From assembly GCF_011057975.1 (NCBI RefSeq), contig NZ_CP049109.1:1581001-1645000 (forward strand): a DNA stretch of 64,000 bases, written 5' to 3'. A model generated the notes under the pieces. It ran no database searches. It was not told the origin of the DNA and saw only the letters and a list, made by a program, of their open reading frames with translations. The position numbers and the translations under genes are program-made. This stretch comes from Sphingosinithalassobacter tenebrarum (GTDB lineage: Bacteria > Pseudomonadota > Alphaproteobacteria > Sphingomonadales > Sphingomonadaceae). This document shows, piece by piece, positions 61,204 to 64,000 of the stretch (within the stretch, counting starts at the first letter, position 1; each line of letters opens with the position of its first letter).

Positions 61204-62517
61204 TTATTTCGCAGCATCGTCGCGCGCGGCCAGCATCGCGTCGATCCGCGTGAATTTCTCGCGCGGGGCGCCTTCGCGGGCGGCGGCGACTTCGGCGGTG
61301 TCGATCTTCTGCCAGTCGCGAAACGTCACCATATCCACCCCGCGCCCTTCCAGCAGCGAATCGAGTCCCGGCCGCCCGGCCTTGCCGCTGCCGCCGGCAA
61401 TATCCGCCCCGATCTTCTCGGCAATGGCATAGCCGTCGGGCTTGTTGGTGCCGATCGTGCCCGTCGGCCCGCGCCGCGCCCAGCCGACCGCATAGAGGCC
61501 CGGCGAAACGCGCCCCTCGTCATTGGCGAAACGGCCCTGGCGCTCGTCATAGGGCACGCCGGGGATGGCGGGGGTGCGATAGCCGATACAGCTCACCACC
61601 AGCCCCGCCGGGATCTCATAGGTTTCGCCGGTGCCCTCGGCGCGGCCATCGGCATTCAGCCGCGTGCGTTCCACCACCACGCTGTCGACCTGTCCGTCCC
61701 CGCGGATTTCCACCGGGCGCGCGAAGAAATCGAAGACGATATGGATCGGCTTGTCCGCCGGCACGCCCGCCGCCGCATAGCCGCGCAGATGCGTCACCGA
61801 TTTGCGCTGCCCCGGATCGAGCGCGTCGTCGCTTTCCACCGGGGGGAAATCGGCGGGATCGACCACCGGCGCGGCGCGCGCGAGGTTGCCCAGCTCACCC
61901 AGCTCCTTGGGTGTCATCGCGATCTGCTGCGGCCCGCGGCGGCCGAGCAACGTCACTGTGTCGATCTTCGCGGCGCGCAGCGCGGTGAGCGCGTGCTGGA
62001 CGATGTCCGACCCGTCGAACTCGCTCTCGCTCTTGGCAAGGATGCGCGCGACATCGAGCGCGACATTGCCGTTGCCGATCACCACCGCGCCCGGCCCGTG
62101 CAGCGCGGGGGCGAGATCGGCATGATCGGGATGCCCGTTATACCAGCCGACGAACGCCGCCGAACCGACCACGCCGGGCAAATCGCTGCCGGGAATGTCG
62201 ATTTCGCGGTCGGCGGGGGCGCCGGTGGCGAGGACGACGGCGTCGTACAGATCCTGCAGCTCGGCGACCGAAATATCCTCGCCCAAAGTCACATTGCCGA
62301 CGAAGCGGACATTGTCGGTCAGCGCGACCGCCTCATAGCGGCGCGAGACATTCTTGATCGACTGATGATCGGGCGCGACGCCGGTGCGGATCAGGCCGAA
62401 GGGGACGGGAAGCCGATCGATCACGTCGATCCGGCAATCCTCGCCGAACGCCTTCTGACACGCCTCTGCGGTGTAATAACCCGCCGGGCCGGAGCCGATC
62501 ACTGCGATATGGCGCAT
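61204..62517 (-). CDS. Ferredoxin-NADP+ reductase, adrenodoxin-reductase type (FprA-like)
   Basis: 437 residues. The FAD-binding N-terminus is IAVIGSGPAGYYTAEACQKAFGEDCRIDVIDRLPVPFGLIRTGVAPDH, diagnostic of the adrenodoxin reductase family; the NADP site is VIGNGNVALDVARIL. The C-terminal helix cluster (WARRGPTGTIGTNKPDGYAIAEKIGADI) is complete. These enzymes pass electrons between NADPH and ferredoxins, often for P450s. It is monocistronic; the spacer upstream is rich in dispersed repeats. Confidence 0.95.
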   Translation of the reverse strand: MRHIAVIGSGPAGYYTAEACQKAFGEDCRIDVIDRLPVPFGLIRTGVAPDHQSIKNVSRRYEAVALTDNVRFVGNVTLGEDISVAELQDLYDAVVLATGAPADREIDIPGSDLPGVVGSAAFVGWYNGHPDHADLAPALHGPGAVVIGNGNVALDVARILAKSESEFDGSDIVQHALTALRAAKIDTVTLLGRRGPQQIAMTPKELGELGNLARAAPVVDPADFPPVESDDALDPGQRKSVTHLRGYAAAGVPADKPIHIVFDFFARPVEIRGDGQVDSVVVERTRLNADGRAEGTGETYEIPAGLVVSCIGYRTPAIPGVPYDERQGRFANDEGRVSPGLYAVGWARRGPTGTIGTNKPDGYAIAEKIGADIAGGSGKAGRPGLDSLLEGRGVDMVTFRDWQKIDTAEVAAAREGAPREKFTRIDAMLAARDDAAK

Positions 62518-62579
62518 GGCCTTCTCTCTCCTTCACGCGGCGCGGTCCGTTATGCTTCCGCCGTTCGCCATCATAACCA

Positions 62580-62721
62580 CCGTTTGCCCTGAGCTTGTCG
62601 AAGCCTGTCCCGAGCGACTGCCGCAGGCAGGCAGTCGAGGGGGGCTGTTCTTCTTTTTCCAAGGCTGGAAGAAGGCAGAACAGGGCTTCGACAACCCCGG
62701 ATCAAGTCCGGGGCCAAACGG
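62580..62721. repeat. Repetitive palindromic element, related to the fliQ-fliR copy
   Basis: The left arm (CCGTTTGCCCTGAGCTTGTCGAAG, from 62580) matches the 11493 copy. The right arm starts GGGCTTCGACAA, then continues with another palindrome, CCCCGGA-N5-TCCGGGG (62695-62713), before the closing CCAAACGG. It looks like the first type of element with its right end replaced by a second type. No gene is present here. Confidence 0.75.
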
Positions 62722-62815
62722 AGGTTTTGGTCCCCGCGAGCGGGGCACTCCCACCGGCAAACCGAGCCTTTTCCCGCCAGCCTAACCCGTGCGCGGGCCG
62801 GAACAAGCCGTTTCG

Positions 62816-62903
62816 GCAAAAACCGCAGTTTTACGTGCAAAGTTCGCAGTGAGTCACAACGCAACACGCGTGCGCGCGCTCGCGCGTACACGCGCGCGCG
62901 AGG
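62816..62903 (-). repeat. Alternating CG/CA intergenic repeat, copy C
   Basis: Reverse complement of the copy A arrangement: an alternating purine-pyrimidine tract (about 62867-62903) next to GCGAACTTTGCACGTAAAACTGC and a T run. Compared with copy A, the middle differs (GTGACTCACT in place of GCGACCCGGT), while the GCGAACTTTGCACG core is exact. Non-coding. Confidence 0.8.
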
Positions 62904-63207
62904 GAGCGGCGTGCGAAGGGACGGCTTCGGGGCGGCGACGGACATGGGGTGGAACGTAGCAGGAACGGTTGTTGTAGGACAGGGGGTATTGGTGGCTGCT
63001 TTGCGCCTCAATCCCGGTCGTTCGTCGTTGGTAATGTGATGCGGCAGAGCAGTCATAAAAGTATGACTTCCTCCGTTTCCGCCACCTTCCTTCATAAATC
63101 GTTGATATTACGGCTTTTCTTGAAGGATGGTTGCGCCGTCCCACAACCCGCCCCACAGGCTGAAGGGGATAGATTTGGCGAGATTTTACCGCTGTGGCGA
63201 CGGTCCG
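62904..63207. other. Spacer between repeat copy C and the HNH gene
   Basis: 304 bases with no convincing gene on either strand. Base composition falls here, marking the border between typical high-GC DNA and the lower-GC phage-like segment that follows. Confidence 0.5.
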
Positions 63208-63860
63208 TCAAAAAATGTCTTCGGCTTCAGACTCGCCATAATCCTCGTCCGAACCTTCGTCGGTGATGCCCCAACGCGCCCGTTTTTCCGCGGTGATGCG
63301 TTCGTGGCAATCATGGCAAAGCCCCAACAGTTCGAACAAAATTCGTTGAACAGATGGTCATAGGTCATGTGGTGCGCTTCGGTCGCTTCGGCGGTGCCGC
63401 ACCCCTCGCAAACGCCGCCACACCGCTTTAGCACTAGCGCCCGCTTCGCCTTCCAAGCGTCCGACTTCAGATACGCCGTGTAAGCTTCGGTGAACCTACC
63501 ACGTTCGGCATATTGTTTACGGGCAAGTGCGAGTAGCGCAGCGTTGTGTTCGGCATTCCGCCGGTTTTGGTAAGAATTGACTAGCGCCGGGTCCGCCCAA
63601 GGAAGCGAATTGACCCAAGTTTTGTTCTTTTGCGGCTTCGCTAGCCCGACGCCACTTCCACAAAATGTGCAGCAATCGCGAACCTGAATTGCCCCATTCG
63701 ACAATTCAATTCGCCGAACTTCGGTTTCAATGTGCTGACATTCGTTTTGATGGAACTCGCGAATGATACGAACATATTCGTCGTCGCGTTCAACAATCAG
63801 CGGTTCGCCAGTGTCGGGGTCTTCAACCCAAACCGTGTTCGGTGATAACGTGTCTGCCAT
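63208..63860 (-). pseudogene. HNH endonuclease, frameshifted by one base
   Basis: Reading from ATG 63860 (MADTLSPNTVWVEDPDTGEP) gives a zinc-ribbon region (CCTFCGSGVG), a helical part and the HNH motif GVCEGCGTAEATEAHHMTYDHLFNEF. In the plain frame the end is CSNCWGFAMIATNAS and runs to 63186. If one base is added in the T run at 63338-63341, the frame becomes LFELLGLCHDCHERITAEKR, which supplies the second CxxCH of the HNH zinc site and ends at 63208. The gene is thus either inactive, shifted by a sequencing error, or read by frameshifting. It follows an SSB gene by 37 bases on the same strand, which suggests phage or plasmid origin. Confidence 0.78.
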
Positions 63861-63897
63861 ACCTAAAGGCTGGCACATATCGGGAACATGTGGAAGA

Positions 63898-63999
63898 CTA
63901 GAACGGTATGTCGTCCCCGCTTTCATACGCTGCAACACCGTAGTCGTCCCCGACGGCACGTTCTTCAGGTTCGGCTTGCGTTTCCGCTTCAATTTCTGA
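63898..63999 (-). CDS. ssb: Single-stranded DNA-binding protein, C-terminal end (rest outside window)
   Basis: Only the last 33 residues are in the window: an acidic stretch ending SGDDIPF and a stop at 63898-63900. The D-D-I-P-F tip is the conserved SSB tail that binds exonuclease I, primase and other partners. The OB-fold would lie beyond the right edge. The neighbour is an HNH endonuclease, a common pairing in phage replication modules. Confidence 0.7.
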   Translation of the reverse strand, partial: SEIEAETQAEPEERAVGDDYGVAAYESGDDIPF

Positions 64000-64000
64000 G

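Overview
The window is high-GC DNA from an alphaproteobacterium, most likely a sphingomonad (Sphingomonas/Sphingopyxis group). The grounds are the alphaproteobacterial flagellar regulators FliX and FlaF, a CheD-containing chemotaxis operon, a TonB-dependent receptor, a Gsp type II secretion locus with GspN, and intergenic repeats that resemble families common in sphingomonads. The genus is an inference from gene content, not a measured placement.

Layout. 1-5.1 kb: the 3' end of a TonB-dependent receptor, a CHASE3-type chemoreceptor, a DUF2332 protein and a flavodoxin-like protein. 5.2-14.2 kb: flagellar genes (flgN-like, flgJ, flgI; fliX; flhB, fliR, fliQ, fliE, flgC; fliN, fliO, fliP), interrupted by a MarR/old-yellow-enzyme/ABM-monooxygenase cassette. 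14.9-24.5 kb: one long minus-strand run motA-STAS-cheY-cheA-cheW-cheR-cheB-cheY-cheD-(CheZ/CheT-like)-motB-fliL-PilZ, mostly with overlapping or nearly touching genes. 24.5-28.3 kb: a HAD-family protein and a SAM methyltransferase next to flaF, which suggests flagellar glycan modification. 28.7-32.4 kb: a second chemoreceptor and an outer-membrane porin of the alginate-export type.

32.4-40.9 kb is an accessory metabolic and regulatory stretch: an ArsR regulator with a dehalogenase-like hydrolase, a degenerate receiver protein facing a FixJ/FixL-type two-component pair, a tandem pair of amidohydrolases and a small lipoprotein. 40.9-55.4 kb is a type II secretion locus: gspD, C, I, H, G on the minus strand; gspL, M, E, F, J, K on the plus strand; gspN on the minus strand; and an extra PilN/GspMb/GspC-like trio. 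55.5-61.0 kb is a copper-resistance cluster (copB, copA, a small Met/His-containing protein, and a CopA-type P1B ATPase). It is followed by tRNA-Pro(CGG), a ferredoxin-NADP reductase, a repeat-rich spacer, and the edge of a lower-GC, phage-like segment (a frameshifted HNH endonuclease and the tail of an SSB).

Points of most interest: (i) the two chemoreceptors share a nearly identical stretch of about 680 bp in inverted orientation, flanking the whole flagellar/chemotaxis island; (ii) an unassigned 110-residue protein in the che operon carries a D-x3-Q motif like CheZ/CheT phosphatases; (iii) a TCCTATAA-type element occurs in the sense direction upstream of seven genes, most of them motility genes; (iv) three copies of an alternating CG/CA intergenic repeat are present; (v) the HNH gene can be restored by one base in a T run. 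I found no CRISPR array, rRNA or insertion sequence.
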